Source: Hemileia vastatrix (taxonomy: Eukaryota > Basidiomycota > Pucciniomycetes > Pucciniales > Zaghouaniaceae). From it: a stretch of 64,000 nt of DNA. Shown piece by piece: positions 23,210 to 36,199 of the stretch; within the stretch, counting starts at the first letter, position 1; every line of letters starts with the position of its first letter. A model generated the notes under the pieces. It did not search any database, was not told the origin of the DNA, and saw nothing but the letters and a program-made list of their open reading frames with translations. The stretch spans positions 26,623,998 to 26,687,997 of the forward strand of contig JASXTE010000017.1 in the NCBI GenBank assembly GCA_030280995.1. Direction: 5' to 3'. Position numbers and translations under genes: made by a program.

Positions 23210-26168
23210 ATAATGAAGCAATTTTTATCAAATCCATAAACATTCTTTGGGTCAATTTTCATTCTTTAAATTAATTTGATCAAGTCACAAAAATTAACTT
23301 CTACTGAGTGAGATTTTGCTCTTAAAATCATTTAATTAAAAGGAATACAAAATATCAATGGGAAAATTAATATATATCACCAAATATTCTTTAGAAATGT
23401 AAGCTGAATGCTTTATTTTTCTAGAATTAAATAATTGAAGATGTCAATATTTTTCACCTGGGTATACACAGCACAAACTAAACAGATTTCTATCATGGAC
23501 TATGAGAGTTTTGGAATTTTAATATCAAGTTCTACTACATTTCACAGACTCTATATTTTGTATTAAAGTGAATTTTTATGTACCAATGCATGATTATATT
23601 TATAGAAGAATCAATATATGAGAGTATTGTTTGAAATGAGAAAAATTATATATTTATAGTGATACTCATAGAAAAGGCTAATATTAGAATAATTGAATTT
23701 TTATTAATTTACAGTTAAGAAAATATTTTAAATAGAAGCATGAAATATATCAATTTTTCCTTTTTGTCCTTTAAATTGAGTATAGTAGTGCATATATACC
23801 TGCTTTTTTTCAAGAACAAGAATATTGACCATGTAAATTTACAATACAAAATGCAAACATTATATTCAAGTGAAAAAATACAGATTAATAATTTATTTAT
23901 TCTTTGTTAGTAATATGATTTTAACACCAATATTCAAAAAAAAAAAGAAAAATATGTTCTTTATTAGCAAAAATAAATATTAAAAATTAATTTGAGATTT
24001 TATTGAAAAGTAAAAATTCATGCATCTTCTAATTTATCTTCCTTATTAAGAATATATACTTAAATAAATTAATTTTTATTAAAAAGGAATTACAATGGGA
24101 TAGGTTTTGAAATTTTCATTTAATTTCAAAAGAACAATTTAAGGCTGTAAGTTGAAATCCTCTTCAAGCTCAAATTGATGAAAAATATTATTTTCACATT
24201 TTTAAACTATCTGAATTCATAACTTGAGGTTTTCTATAAAACTTGAAGTAAAAATCTAAGATAAAAGATTTTGATAATCAAAAGGAGCTATATAATTTTT
24301 AATAAATAAAAAAATAATATTCCTCAAATTTAGTTTAAATAAAAAAAAAGTTCTGTTTTTTCATGTGCATTGTAGATAAAAACAATGAAATTCAGAAGCT
24401 TTTTTAATATATCATATGAGAAAAATCACATTATAATAATCAAGACAAAACTTAAAGATTTAAATATTAAAACCAAAATCACAATAATTCAAAAATTTTA
24501 TTTATGTTCAGCGTTTCCTAGTATTTGGTATAAATGTTTTCAATAAAAAGATAAACCTGGGCATGCATTTAGGAATTTAAAATAAAATTTTAAATAAAAT
24601 TAAGAAAATTCTCACAGATTAACTTATCTTGAACAGTGGTCAGGAACAGAATGTCATTGGGAGCTCAATCCAAGTCCCATCACAACTAAGATTTTTATGT
24701 TTATAAAATTGTATAAAATTCTTTGTGTGAAAAAATTTAAGCAATGAAAAGGGATCAAGGGGCTTATTTTTTTACTAAATCAATATAATTAAATATATTG
24801 GAACTTCTTTATTATTTAATTTTCTTAAATTTTTATTTATTAATTATTAGTATTCAGATATTTATATCAATGATAGAGAAAATAAAAAAAATATAAAAGG
24901 TAAAATATAGTAATTATTTTTTATTCAAGTCTCATCTGCGCTCTATAAGGAAAGCCATAGCTATTTTTCATCTCACCAACAGCAATATATATTAAATTAA
25001 AGGATAAAAAATTTCACCTCATAATATAGAAAAGAGATTTTTATTTTTAATATCATAGGCACTTTTTTCCATTTTTCAATTTTTTTCTAAAATTTACCTG
25101 TAAAATTCATTTTTTATCTTATGTATAACTATCACAGTTATTCCATGAAATGATTTTTTATAAAATGTACAAGGGCTTTATGGCTAATTTTTATATTTTT
25201 ATAATTCTTCTACTTCAAATACAAGTATTTATTAAAAACAGCTGATAAATGTATATTTTTAATTGATTATGAATGTAAAATAGCCATACAACAGGTTTGA
25301 TTATTGTTTTTATAAGTGGAAGCAAAACATCATATTATTGCAGGGTGGGCTCTATCCTTTGGCCAAAAGATAGAGTTCATCTTCTGTTTTTCACCACCTT
25401 TTTTGATACTCACTCAACCCCTTTATACATACTTTTCTAACTACTCACCCTTTTCATTTCTATTCCCTTCCCTTTACTTTTGCTCATCATCCTATTAACT
25501 TTGTTTCACTTTTGATGCCTTTAAACCTGAAATTTTACTCTTCTCACCCTTCCTCACCTGTTTTGCTCACACTCCATCCTCTTCCCATTCTTTTTCAGCC
25601 CATTTCACCCCTTTATCTCAAATCTTGACCCTTCTAATTCTTTCTTTTTCCTCTTTCTACCCCACCCCACCCCTTGCGATTGCCACATTACCCCACCACA
25701 CCCTTTGGGCTCCCAGTCCACACCACCATACCCCACTCACTACCTCTTCCACCCCCTTGCTAACCTTTTTCATTCCCCACCACCTCTTTTTCTATCCTCC
25801 CCACCTCTTTTCTTCTCACCCTAAATCTATTTCTCTTCAATATAATCCACCCCCCCACATTTTCCAACTTCTCCCTTTTACTTTCTACCTTACCTCTTTC
25901 ACTCTAAAGGGAGTAAAAGGGGGTAGAGAAGGGAGTGAAAGGAGTGAGTTCAAGGGAGGCGGGATGGAGAGGTGTGGAGAGGCAACCACAAAGCGTGAAT
26001 ATGAAATATAACAGGTAAGAGAGAATTAAAATGAGCACAAGTGGGAAGATTTAACAGGGGAAGAACAAGACATGGTCCAGAAATTGAAAGAAAAATTATG
26101 GAAGGAGAATTTTAAATATATATTAAATAATATATATATATATATATATATAACATAACAAGGAGTGG
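23210..26168. other. Remainder of element C, with pyrimidine/purine tract and TA repeat
   Basis: AT-rich DNA with no supported gene. From about 25380 to 25905 the plus strand is strongly pyrimidine-rich (CCACCCC, CTTTTCAC), then switches to purine-rich AAGGGAGTAAAAGGG from about 25905 to 26060. The same switch occurs in element B at about 11060. A TA dinucleotide run lies at about 26130-26152. Confidence 0.6.
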
Positions 26169-27259
26169 TGTGGTCTTCCAAAATTGGCAGGGGCCTTTGT
26201 TGTGTTGTTTGGTGCTGTTTGTGAATGTCTTAATTGACATCTGTTGAAGAATTGGGTATTTTTCTGGTTTTTATTCCGTGGATATTGGGACTGCGGGTAT
26301 ATGGGTACTATCATTGGATAGCCCCGATTTCTTTATATATTTCATGTCTTGATAATATTTTTCATATTCTAAGTTTTAGGGGGTCATTTCCTCATTTTTC
26401 AGTTACAAAAGATAGCTGTTTAATTTTTTTTCGCGTTTTACGGGCTAACCTTAAGTCTTAGGTTTAAGTGCTTAGTACCATTAGATAGGGCTAATTTAGC
26501 TCTATATTTCATGTCTAAATGTTGTTATAGCGTGATTTTGTGTTTTAAGGATTTTAGTAATTGTAGCTAATTTTTCTAAGTAGATTAGATGTTTTTATTG
26601 GTTTTCTGGCTTCAGGGAGGCTGGGCCGCTTCAGGCGGCACCTCCGATGTTGGTCCGCCCGCCCACCTCTGTTTTAGAAGGTTGGGGAGCGCTTCTGGAG
26701 GGTATTTATTCAATTTGGCTGGTACAGGTGCCAAATTCGTTGGTGTGCATGGGCTCTTAGATAGTGGTCTGTGTGTAAATAGTGAATAAGACAGTTTGGG
26801 GCAACTTTAATTATCATACAACCATCCAGAGGGGATATCCTTGTTCCTCACTCAGTTTTCACTGATTTTTGGCCACAATTGGCTGTGTTTGTTGCAAGGT
26901 TAGTTCTTCATTTAACTCAACTTTAGCAACAGGTTCTCTGATATAGTCTTGGAAGCTATATCAAGTATTATTGCTGTCTCTGGTGTGAATTTGCAGCCTA
27001 CATCAAGTATCTTTGCTTTCTCTGGTGTTGACATTGGTCTTCATTTCAGTTCTTTAGTCTGGTAGTCTGTCTGGTGACTACTTTCTTGGCTCATCAAGCA
27101 GTCAAGTGTGTTGAAAAAGGGGCTTTAGTAAACAAGAACCAGCCTACTTTAGCAAGTAAATCTCACTCTATTTCTCTAAAGGGACAGTGTATTTTCTCTC
27201 CGGTTTTCCTCCAACTCCCTTGGTCAAGGCCTATAGCTAGTACTATAGGATTGTCTACA
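26169..27259 (+). repeat. R1 5' LTR
   Basis: 1091 bp, TGTGGTCTT to TTGTCTACA. The GC-rich patch near 26630 holds GGCGGCACCTCCG, a CGG-N5-CCG repeat. Confidence 0.92.
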
Positions 27260-27263
27260 TTTC

Positions 27264-27281
27264 TGGCACCCAACCTGGGGT
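27264..27281 (+). promoter_or_regulatory. R1 primer-binding site, decayed
   Basis: TGGCACCCAACCTGGGG, four bases after the LTR. Compared with the R2 site both CpGs are lost. Confidence 0.8.
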
Positions 27282-27350
27282 AGAACTTGCTAGTTCTTTG
27301 GAATCTCTGTTTTCTTTGGTTGGCTCTTTTTGGTGTTTAGGTCTGTAGGA

Positions 27351-28362
27351 ATGGCTTCTGGTTACTCTATTCCTGTGGTGACTGTCAGTGGGGGAGATGG
27401 TCCTCCTGCTGTGATGGTCAGGGAGTGTGTAAGGATTAAAACTTGGGATGGTACCAAGTTTAATGGGGAGGATGTCAAGTGGTTTCTGGAGAAGTATGAG
27501 ACTGCTGCTGGAGTGGATGGTGCTTCTTACCTCCACATGGTGAAGCAGATTATCTTCTTCATTGTTGATAGGGCAGTGGAGAAGGAGGTTGTGGCCATGC
27601 CTGGCTACAAGAAGAGGGATTGGAAAATATTGTGTAGGGAGATGGTAGATAGATGGGGTGTCAGGTTCACTATAATGGATCTGAACAAGGTTGTCAGTGA
27701 ATGGCAATATTATGGTGATTTTGGTAACTTTCATAGTTACAGAAAGTTTCTGCTACAGTTTGATCCTGTGGTGGAATACTTGGTGGAAGTGGAGGAGCTG
27801 GCACATGAAAATGCTGCCAAGGATGTTTTTTGGTCTACCCTGGCTAGAGATTTCAGGATGGATGTGTTGAAGGAGCTGTCAAGGCAGGACTTTATGAAGA
27901 CTCTTTCTAATGGGGACCAGAAGTTTCCTGCCTTGGATAAGATGAAGGAGGCTGTTGAGGCCCATTTGAAGTTATTGGCTGTGGACACCTATCAGGAGGG
28001 GTGTGCCAAATATGTCAGCAAAGTCAGTGAGGCTTTGGCTGAAGAGGAAGTTAGGGTTAAGAAGGAGGGGAAGAATATGGTGCAGGTTTCCAAACAGGAG
28101 AGGGACCCAGTGGTGGAGCAGTTGGCTGATCTCACAAAGAAGCTGAATATTTTTGTTCAGGAGGCTATGAAGGTCAAAAAGGCACCTTCTCAGAATAGAG
28201 ATTTTGATAGGATGGCTGGTAAGAGTGATCCTTGGGTCTGCTCTTATTGAAGAAGGAGGAGGCACAGGTCCAATGATTGTTGGGCATTGAACAGGGATGT
28301 GTCTGAAGGAAAGGTGGAATTTGATGGCAGGGTTTCAAGTTCCCTGATGGTTCATTTGTGAA
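27351..28362 (+). pseudogene. R1 gag
   Basis: Starts at ATG 27351 (MASGYS), the start shared with the minus-strand copy at 364 and aligned with R2 gag. Open for 300 codons: IKTWDGTKFNGEDVKWFLEK, MVDRWGVRFTIMDLNKVV, KYVSKVSEALAEEE. The zinc knuckle is broken: CSY is followed by TGA where R2 has Cys, then RRRRHRSNDC. The gene then runs into a deletion joint at 28363-28366 and fuses to RT. Confidence 0.88.
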
Positions 28363-30767
28363 AGTGCAGAGGATTTTGTTGAAGCTTTTTCTGGAAGGGT
28401 GTGTTATGGTTTGGGTGATATTATGGGTGGTTATGTTGAGAGAGAACTTCATATGGATTCAAGGCCTCTAACAACTTTTGAGACTCCTTTGGGAAGATTT
28501 CAGCTCACTAGGTTGCCTCAATGAGCAACTAATTCAGTGGAAGTATATCAAGAACAGATGGCTTGGATTTTGTAGGATGAGGTTCCTACTCATGCTGGTA
28601 TTTTTATTGATGATGGTGGAATTAAAGGACCATCCACTGATTATGGTAATGAAGTGTTAACGGAGAACCCTGGCATAAGAAGGTTTGTTTGGGAATATGA
28701 AATAACTCTAGAGAGAGTGTTGTTTAGAATTGAAGAGGCTGGTTTGACCATTTCAGGGTCAAAATTCTGCTGTTGTGTTCCTGCTTTGGAAATTCTGGGT
28801 TATGTGGTATGTAAAGAGGGAAGGATTATGGCAAAGAAAAAGATTAATAAAATTCATTCATGGCCAAGGCCTAAAAATACTACTGAAGTCAGGGGATTTT
28901 TGGGTGTGTGTGTATATGTCAGGATTTTTATTAAGGATTTTTCTTTGTTGGCTTCACCTTGAAGGATGTTGACCAGGAAAGATGCAGATTGGGAATGGAC
29001 TAAAGAGTGTGAAGAGGCTTTTCAGAAGTTGAAAAAGGTTGTTGGGGAAGATATTGTCCTTCTCAAGTTTGATTATGTTTTTGGTGCTGGAAAAATTTAT
29101 CTGGCAGTGGAATCAAGCTATATTGCTGCTGGTGCTGTTTTGTCTCAGGAAGATAAAACTGGGAGGGTCAGGCCAGTAAGATATGAGTCTATGGTGTTTA
29201 ATGAGGTGGAATCTAGGTATTCTCAACCTAAGTTGGAATTGTGTGGGGTAGCAAAAATTTTAAAGAAGCTACAGACTGTTTTGTGGGGGCTGCATTTTGA
29301 GCTGCAGGTGGACGCAAAAACTTTAGTTCAGATTATCAATACACCTAGTCTTCTAAATGCTCCAATGACTAGGTGGGTGGCATTTATTCAAAATTTTCTT
29401 TTGACCTGGTACACAAACCAGCACAAAACTTTTACAATGCCTGATGGATTATCAAGGAGGCCACCTACAGATGAAGATTCTGAGGCTAAAGAGTTTGATG
29501 AAGATGTTCCAGTGGTTAGGGCCAGCACAAAGGGTGCTGAAGATTTTTCTGACCTCCCCCAAGAGGCTAAACTGGCTGGATCTGATCTTGATTCTGGTGA
29601 TCAGGATGTTTTTGTTGATGAAGATGGAGTTGTTGTTTGGGACAGCTAAAATTTGGAAAATGGTGTTTTGGTTAGTGAACTGGATTCTCACAAGATTCAG
29701 TGGAAAGAGAAGGATGTGCCAAAATTTAAGGATTGGTATTCTGGTTGGGCTGGTCAATTGGCTCATGTTCACACTGGTGATTTTAATGACAGATTTGTAC
29801 CCTTGGATGTTGTTTTGTTGGATTTTGAAGATGAGAAGTGGGGTCAGTCTGGGTTTATTTTTTACTATAGTGGGATATCTGTTGACCTTGTAGAGGCCAG
29901 ATAGTTGTGATGATGATACTTGGTTGGCAATCAAGAAGAAGAGTCCTGTATTTTATGTGTCAGGAAGAAGGTTGATGAGGAGGAGACATCCAAATCCTCA
30001 AGTTGTGGTGACTCAGAAGAAGGGTCAAGAAGTTGCGTTGAAGTCTTTGCATGAAGACCTTGTTCATAGAGGCTTTGGGGAGACTTATAGAAGAGTAGCA
30101 GACAGATTTTGGTGGCCAGGTATGAAGTTGGCTGTGCAGGGTTGGGTTCAATCTTGTGAAGAATGTCAAAGAAGAAGTCACTTGAAACCTAAAGAGGTCG
30201 GCCGTGCTACTGGTGAATCAACTGTTTTGGAAGAGTCATTCTTGATGCTGTCCGTATTAAAGAGGGCAGGTATAAATACTTAATTGTTGCCAGGGATTAT
30301 TTGCCTGGTTGGGTTTAGGCAGTTCCTCTAATTAATTTGACTGCCAAAAATGTGGAAGAGTTTTTGAATAAGGAGTGGATATATAGGTACAGATTGATGA
30401 CGTTGGTGACTGTTGATGGCAGGCCAGAATTCAGTGCCAAATTTAAAGAAGCTGTGGCTAGTGTTGGTTCTAAAGTTAGAGTGGCTACACCTTATTATCC
30501 TGAAGCTGAAGACATGGTTTAAAGAGGCCATCAAGTTATCAAGAATGCTTTGGTAAAGATGTGTGGGGATTGTGCTGAAAAGTGGTGGCATTATTTACCC
30601 TTGTTGTTATTTGCTGATAGGGTCACTGTGAAGAGGACAACTGGCTATTCTCCTTATGAGTTAATGTTTGGTCAGAAAGCTGTTCTACCAGCGGACTTGG
30701 AAGCTGTCTCTTATCTTGGAATTGATTGGGATAATGTGCACTCAACAGAAGAATTGCTCTGTGCCAG
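28363..30767 (+). pseudogene. R1 pol, left part: RT, RNase H, integrase
   Basis: Enters RT at AEDFVEAFSGRVCYG (R2 residue about 448). Keeps FIDDGG, an RNase H with AVESSY, KLEL and QVDAKTL, an HHCC-like region (HEDLVHRG, CEEC), and integrase TVDGRPEF (R2 has TVDGGPEF). Many stops (for example after LPQ, WIL and LASP) and frameshifts. It contains one hairpin copy in frame at 29553-29575. The Copia element interrupts it at codon ...LCARM. Confidence 0.88.
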
Positions 30768-30772
30768 GATGC

Positions 30773-31449
30773 TGTCAAGATTTAAAACTGATGCTTCCAA
30801 ATTCTCAACCATTCATCTGCATTATCCTCGACATGTAGATATATACATACTATTAATTTACTGGATTGGATTATACCACAACATCAGTGGCGTACAATTT
30901 ATGATAGTTAATAGGTTTAGGTTAGGATTGATAGTGATAATTATATATATCGTACTTCTTTTTGTCTATCACCATCAACTCTGTTATTTACTTATCAACA
31001 TTCAATTTTGATCAATTATCTTTTATTGTTGCCATCCCATTCCATCCATCACTTGTGTAACCAATTGTTACATTTGTGATTAGGTATTTTCTGATCCCTT
31101 TACCGTGTCTATTACTTGTTGTTTAACTTTTTTTTGTTATCATACTTTTCATAGGTTGGCTCATAAAGACTCGCCAACTTCATTGATTTTGTAACTGACA
31201 AAATCATTTATTTAATTTAAAAGGTTAGAATTAGATTTATATTTACTTCTTTTTTTCTATCACCATCAATTCTGTTATTTACTTATTAACATTCAATTTT
31301 GATCGATTATCTTTTATTGTTGCCATCCCATTCCATCCATCACTCGTGTAACCAATTGTTACATTCGTGATTAGGTTGGCTCATAAAGACTTGCCAACTT
31401 CATTGATTTTGTAACTTTCAAAATCATTTATTTAATTTAAAAATTAATA
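30773..31449 (+). repeat. Cop 5' LTR
   Basis: 677 bp, TGTCAAGATTT to AGTTAATA-type end (TG...TA rather than TG...CA). It contains an internal tandem duplication: a block of about 225-250 bp (TTACTTCTTTTT, ATCACCATCAA, CATCCATCACT, ATTAGGT, GGCTCATAAAGACT) occurs twice. Confidence 0.9.
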
Positions 31450-31482
31450 GATTAAAAGTCTGATAAGACTCAAAGAGCGGCC

Positions 31483-34400
31483 ATGGAGTCCAATTCCCAT
31501 GCTGGCCAACTATTACAGGATATCTTCATTCTGACTTCATCGAACTACCTCGTATGGCGACGAAAAATGATTTTCTATTTATCACAATGCGAGTTGGATG
31601 ATCTAGTTGAAGGGAAAGTTCCAATTCTGGAAGGAGTGGACAAAAAAGCTGCCTATCAAACCAAATGTTGACATGCGGCTAATATCATTGTTCAAAAATA
31701 GGACAATACTAATCTTAACACCCTTGTCAAAGAAACTGAACGCTCCAACCCAATGGGTTTGTGGAAAAAAATGGCAGAGAGGTTCTCCGCCTGTGGACCA
31801 ACCAATATTGCTGCGGCATACACCCGCTTCAGCGCAATCAAATGTACGAAAGGCAATGTCCAAGGCTTCCTAACCAAATTGCAATCATCCATCAATGAAC
31901 TGACACTCATAGGCCAAAAGTTCAAGGATCAAAATTATCCCTATTTCATTCTTCAGAAGTTACCCGATTCCTTGGAGATGCATAGAGCCATGATCATAAA
32001 CACTTCGGAAGATACCGGAAAACCGCTGACAGTTGAGATTGTCATAAAAAAGCTGAGTTTAATTGCTGATTGACTGGACTCACCTGAAACTGCACTTGTC
32101 ACTGTTAAAAGGGAGAAGGATAACAACAACATCAAGAAACGCGAATTCTGCTCCAAAGGAAAACACAATCTGAGGTGTCCCCACTCAGAGGACCAATGTT
32201 GGGCTGTTCACCCTGAATTGAGGCCTAATTTCCGAAATAATAAGGGCAAAAATGAATCAACAAGCACTGAAATTGCAAATTTTTCTCACGAAATATTACA
32301 TCTATACTCAGCCGTCGTATCAACAATGCCAGTTGCTCCAAAATTTATCCTAGACTCTGGAGCTTCATCTCACATGTTCTCAACCAAGAAAATATTCAGG
32401 ACTTACAAAGTGGTCAATATACCAATTAAAGTTGGCAACGGGGCAACCATCTATGCCATTGGTACAGGAGAAGTGGAACTTATTAATGACAACAATGAGG
32501 GAGTCCTACTCACGGGGTGTCTTCACGTTCCAAAGATTGCTTGCAACTTAATCACCTTGGCCCCCTTTACCAAAAGAGGCTGCCGCATGAACGCAGAGCC
32601 GGACGGAAAAATCCTCATAGCAAACAATGGTGCAAAAGTTTTATCTGGAGCCTGAATCACTGGATCCAACTTATACCAAATCCATGTCAAGAGTGGTAAG
32701 CCGCATTTTTCCCACCAATCATTCCTTGTGTCAGAAAGAAAATCTGACCTTTTAACCTGGCATGTCCGACTTGGCCACATCAATCTGGACTACGTTAAAA
32801 AACTTTTAAGACACCTGAAAATTCCTTTTGACGAGTCTGTTCAACACTTATTTTGTGAGCATTGCATAAAAGCCAAAATGCACAAATTTCCCTTCTCTGG
32901 CCATTTTCCACCCTCTTTCAGACCCCTTGAATATGTCCATTGTGATCTTAGTGGTAGATTAGTCAAAACTGAAGCAAGTAATGAATATTATTTTAAGTTG
33001 ACTGATGCATTCTCATCCTATAAGTTTGCGTATCTGCTTAAAAATAAGTCTGACGCATTTGAGAAATTTGCTCAATTTAAGAGATATGCCGAAAATCTTA
33101 CCAATCAAAAAGTTCTCAACCTTGTTTACGATGGAGGTGGTGAGTTCATCAATAGACAGTTCCACGAGCTGGCTGCTTCAGAAGGCTTCAAGTTGATTGT
33201 GACTTCGCCCTATACCCTGCAACAGAATCCAATCACTGAGAAGGGAAACAGAACATCAGTTGAAATGGCTAAGGCCATGCTATTCAAAGCTAACATGCCT
33301 CACAAACTATGGGGTGAGGCAATCATGACCACGGTGTTTATTGAGAATCACATACTAACAAAATCTAACCCCAATTTCCTGTCACCATATTAAAAATTAT
33401 TCAATAAGAAGCCCAAAATTGATAACATTAGGACCTTCGGTTGTCTAGCATATTCTTTAATCGACAAAGGAATGCGCTCTGGAAAATTCAATAGTAATGC
33501 TGTCAAGGCATGTCTATTGGGTTTCCATGAGGAGCATAATTCCTACCTTCTTTTGAGCTTAGAAACCAAGAAACCTTTCTACCCACATAACATCATATTC
33601 AATGAAGAAATATTTCCATTCCACGAGTCAAATGCTCCAAAGATTTCATGGCCTAATTTGTTTGCCGATTACAATCCATACAGTGAACCAAGTATCTTGG
33701 AGAGTGACTTTGACAACAACCGTTTTCCTGATACTCCCAGTGACGAATACCAATCTTCAGACAGCAGGCTTGGATCTGAGGATGATGAAGCACCACAAAG
33801 TGATACCAATAATCCACCAACTTCAGCTCGTTTTTGGGAGTATCGGATGACGGATGGAACTTCTCCATCCAATATTTCGTCTGACATTGACACTTCCAAC
33901 ATAATTCAAGGAGGGAGGACCAGAAGCAGGAGGATTCTAAGTAACCATCAGGCTAACTTTGTTGAAGAATGTGCATTTAACACAATCATTCCAATATCCA
34001 AAAACTTTTTGACTCCGGCAAACTACAATTAGGCACTGCGTTGCGATGACAGAGAACAGTGGAGGGCCGCCATTGACGCAGAACTCCAATCATTAACTAA
34101 GAAGGAAGTTTGGGATTTTGTGGAATGCCCAGAAAATGTCGTCCCAATTGGTAACACTTGGGTTTTTTAAAATCAAGTTAAACCACAATAATGAAATAAG
34201 CAAATTTAAAGCGCGATTGTGCGCACAAGGCTTCTCTCAAAATTATGGAGTGGATTATACCAAAACATTCGCTCCCACAGGCTGACTAACTACCTTACGC
34301 CTGCTTTTAGCTCTGTCAGTTACCAAAAAATGGGACTTTCAGCAAATGGATGCCAAATCAGCCTTTTGCAATGGCATTCCAGAAGAAACAATATATATGT

Positions 34401-35572
34401 GCCTACCTAAAGGAGTGACTAAACCACCTGGCCTTAAAAATCCAGTGCTGTTACTTAAAAGGTCATTATACGGCCTGAAACAAGCATCGCCTTGCTGGTA
34501 TCAAATGGTTAAATCATTCTTTCTGCAGCATAACTTCATTTGTAGCACCGTAGACCCCGCACTCTTCATACATAACGACTCAAACAAACCCTGTTTTGTC
34601 CACGTGCACGTAGTCAATTTTTCCATCTTTGGAAAAGATATCCAATGGTTCAAAGACCTGATTTCATCAAAATTCGAAATGGAAGAATTAGGGAGTTCTC
34701 AGATGATCCTTGGAATCAAAATTACTAGAAATCTGAACAACCACTCTATGTCCCTCTCACAATCCAACGAAATTGAAGCCATCCTGAACTTATACGGAAT
34801 GAGCGAATGCAAATCACTTTCCACACCAATGGACACAAATTCCAGATTACAACCAGCTTCAGATAATGATCAACAGAGATTCATTGAGTCGGGTCACAAC
34901 TACAGATCAGCTGTTGGTCACCTCAACTACCTGGTCCAATGCACCAGACCTGATATTGCTTTTGCTTGTAGTCAATTATCCCAAATCCTGAACAAACCGG
35001 GAATGCAACATTGGAATGCTTTCATACATGTACTGTGTTACTTAAAGGGGACAAAAGATGTGGGACTGGAATTCAAACCATCAACCACAAGAACGGAACC
35101 ACTTGTGGGCTATTGTGACGCTGACCATGGATCATGTCTAGAAACCAGACAATCAACCACAGGCTATGTTTTCCCCCGGAACAACTGCACCATTAGTTGG
35201 AAGACCAAGAAACAGAGCACAGTCTCCATCAGCACATCAGAATCTGAAGCCAAAGCCGTTGTGGAATCTGGGCAAAAAGCGATATGGCTGACACATTTGC
35301 TGCGTGACTTGAACATAACTAAATATCAATGCTCCTCGCCTGTCACAATCTACAACATCAACCAAGGCTGTATCGCTCTTGCAAAGAACCCATTATACCA
35401 CGCCAGGACTAAGCACCTGGATATTCTTTTACATTGGATCCGAGAAAAAATTGAGAACAATGTCTTCACAGTTCCCTATATGCCTACCGATATAATGCCA
35501 GCTGATATGCTCACTAAAACTCTCAATCAAGTGAAATTACAACGACACCTGACCAAACTGAACTTTAGTTGA
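31483..35572 (+). pseudogene. Cop gag-pol polyprotein
   Basis: A single polyprotein gene in one frame from MESNSHAGQL to about 34165, then one frameshift in a T-run (GGGTTTTTTAAAA) and on to TGA 35570-35572. Stops break it at 31669, 31699, 32071, 32653, 33391, 34030 and 34283. Domains: Gag with CCHC-type CSKGKHNLRCPHSEDQC; protease ILDSGASSHMF; GAG-preintegrase HVRLGHIN; integrase HC region (CEHCIKAK), D in VHCDLSG, D in YDGGGEF, E in ITEKGNRT; RT with YGLKQASPCWY; RNase H with GYCDADH and STSESEAKAV. The RT active site that should read YVDD reads HVVN, so even a repaired frame would lack catalysis. A Gly/Asp-rich linker and KHLDILLHWIREK end match Copia. Confidence 0.92.
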
Positions 35573-35585
35573 GAATTTACTCAGC

Positions 35586-35594
35586 AAGGGAGGG
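35586..35594 (+). promoter_or_regulatory. Cop polypurine tract
   Basis: AAGGGAGGG immediately precedes the TGTCAACA start of the 3' LTR. Confidence 0.8.
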
Positions 35595-35934
35595 TGTCAA
35601 CATTTAAAACTGATGCTTCCAAATTCTCAACCATTCATCTGCATCATCCTTGACATGTAGATATATACATACTATTAATTTACTGGATTGGATTATACCA
35701 CAACATCAGTGGCGTACAATGTATGATAGTTAATAGGTTTAGGTTAGGATTGATAGTGTTAATTATATATATCATACTTCTTTTTGTCTATCACCATCAA
35801 CTCTGTTATTTACTTATCAACATTCAATTTTGATCAATTATCTTTTATTGTTGCCATCCCATTCCATCCATCACTTGTGTAACCAATTGTTACATTCGTG
35901 ATTAGGTATTTTCTGATCCCTTTACCATGTCTAT
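35595..35934 (+). repeat. Cop 3' LTR, left part
   Basis: Matches 30773-31110 closely and stops at TGTCTAT where element A begins. The last TAT is the target duplicate of A. Confidence 0.92.
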
Positions 35935-35976
35935 CACCACGGGAAATCTGGGGGTGAACTGCTAGCAGTTCCCTCT
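35935..35976 (+). repeat. Element A left TIR
   Basis: CACCACGGGAAATCTGGGGG, then AACTGCTAGCAGTT (perfect 14-bp palindrome), then CCCTCT. Pairs with 58696-58737. Confidence 0.88.
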
Positions 35977-36199
35977 ATTTGAAACTATCAGGAATTTGTC
36001 AGGAAACTGTTGGGAAACCATCCTGAAACTGTCAGAAATATGTTTTTAAATCTGATGAAAAAACATTGAAAAAATAAACTGTCACAGATTGAATCCAGAA
36101 CAATCCCTCCTTGAGCAGAGCTTAGGAACCACATTGAACATCAGTTAATCTCAGGTTTGGCAAAAGGTTGAACAACATCACTTAGCATACCTTAATATT

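Larger units (their letters stand above)
12825..26168 (+). mobile_element. Element C: second B-family TIR transposon, interrupted by R3 and R1
   Basis: The left end at 12825 reads CACCATGCAATATTTGGGGG, with the same subterminal GAACTCAGA repeats as element B. The body (12825-13696 and 23210-26168) follows B in order: the CACCTGGG block (about 23456 versus 8700), the CTTTGGCCAAAAGATAGAGT block (25358 versus 10600) and the pyrimidine tract. Removing R3 and one target copy leaves about 3.8 kb, matching the same point in B, so R1 at 26169 interrupts C and its right end lies beyond the window. There is no transposase. Confidence 0.65.

Noticed and set aside
25625..26011. 128-codon Pro/His/Ser/Thr-rich frame
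   Set aside because: Low-complexity translation of the pyrimidine tract of element C; element B has no matching frame.
27255..27734. 159-codon minus-strand frame opposite R1 gag
   Set aside because: A shadow of gag; a similar one lies opposite R2 gag because the coding strand avoids the relevant codons.
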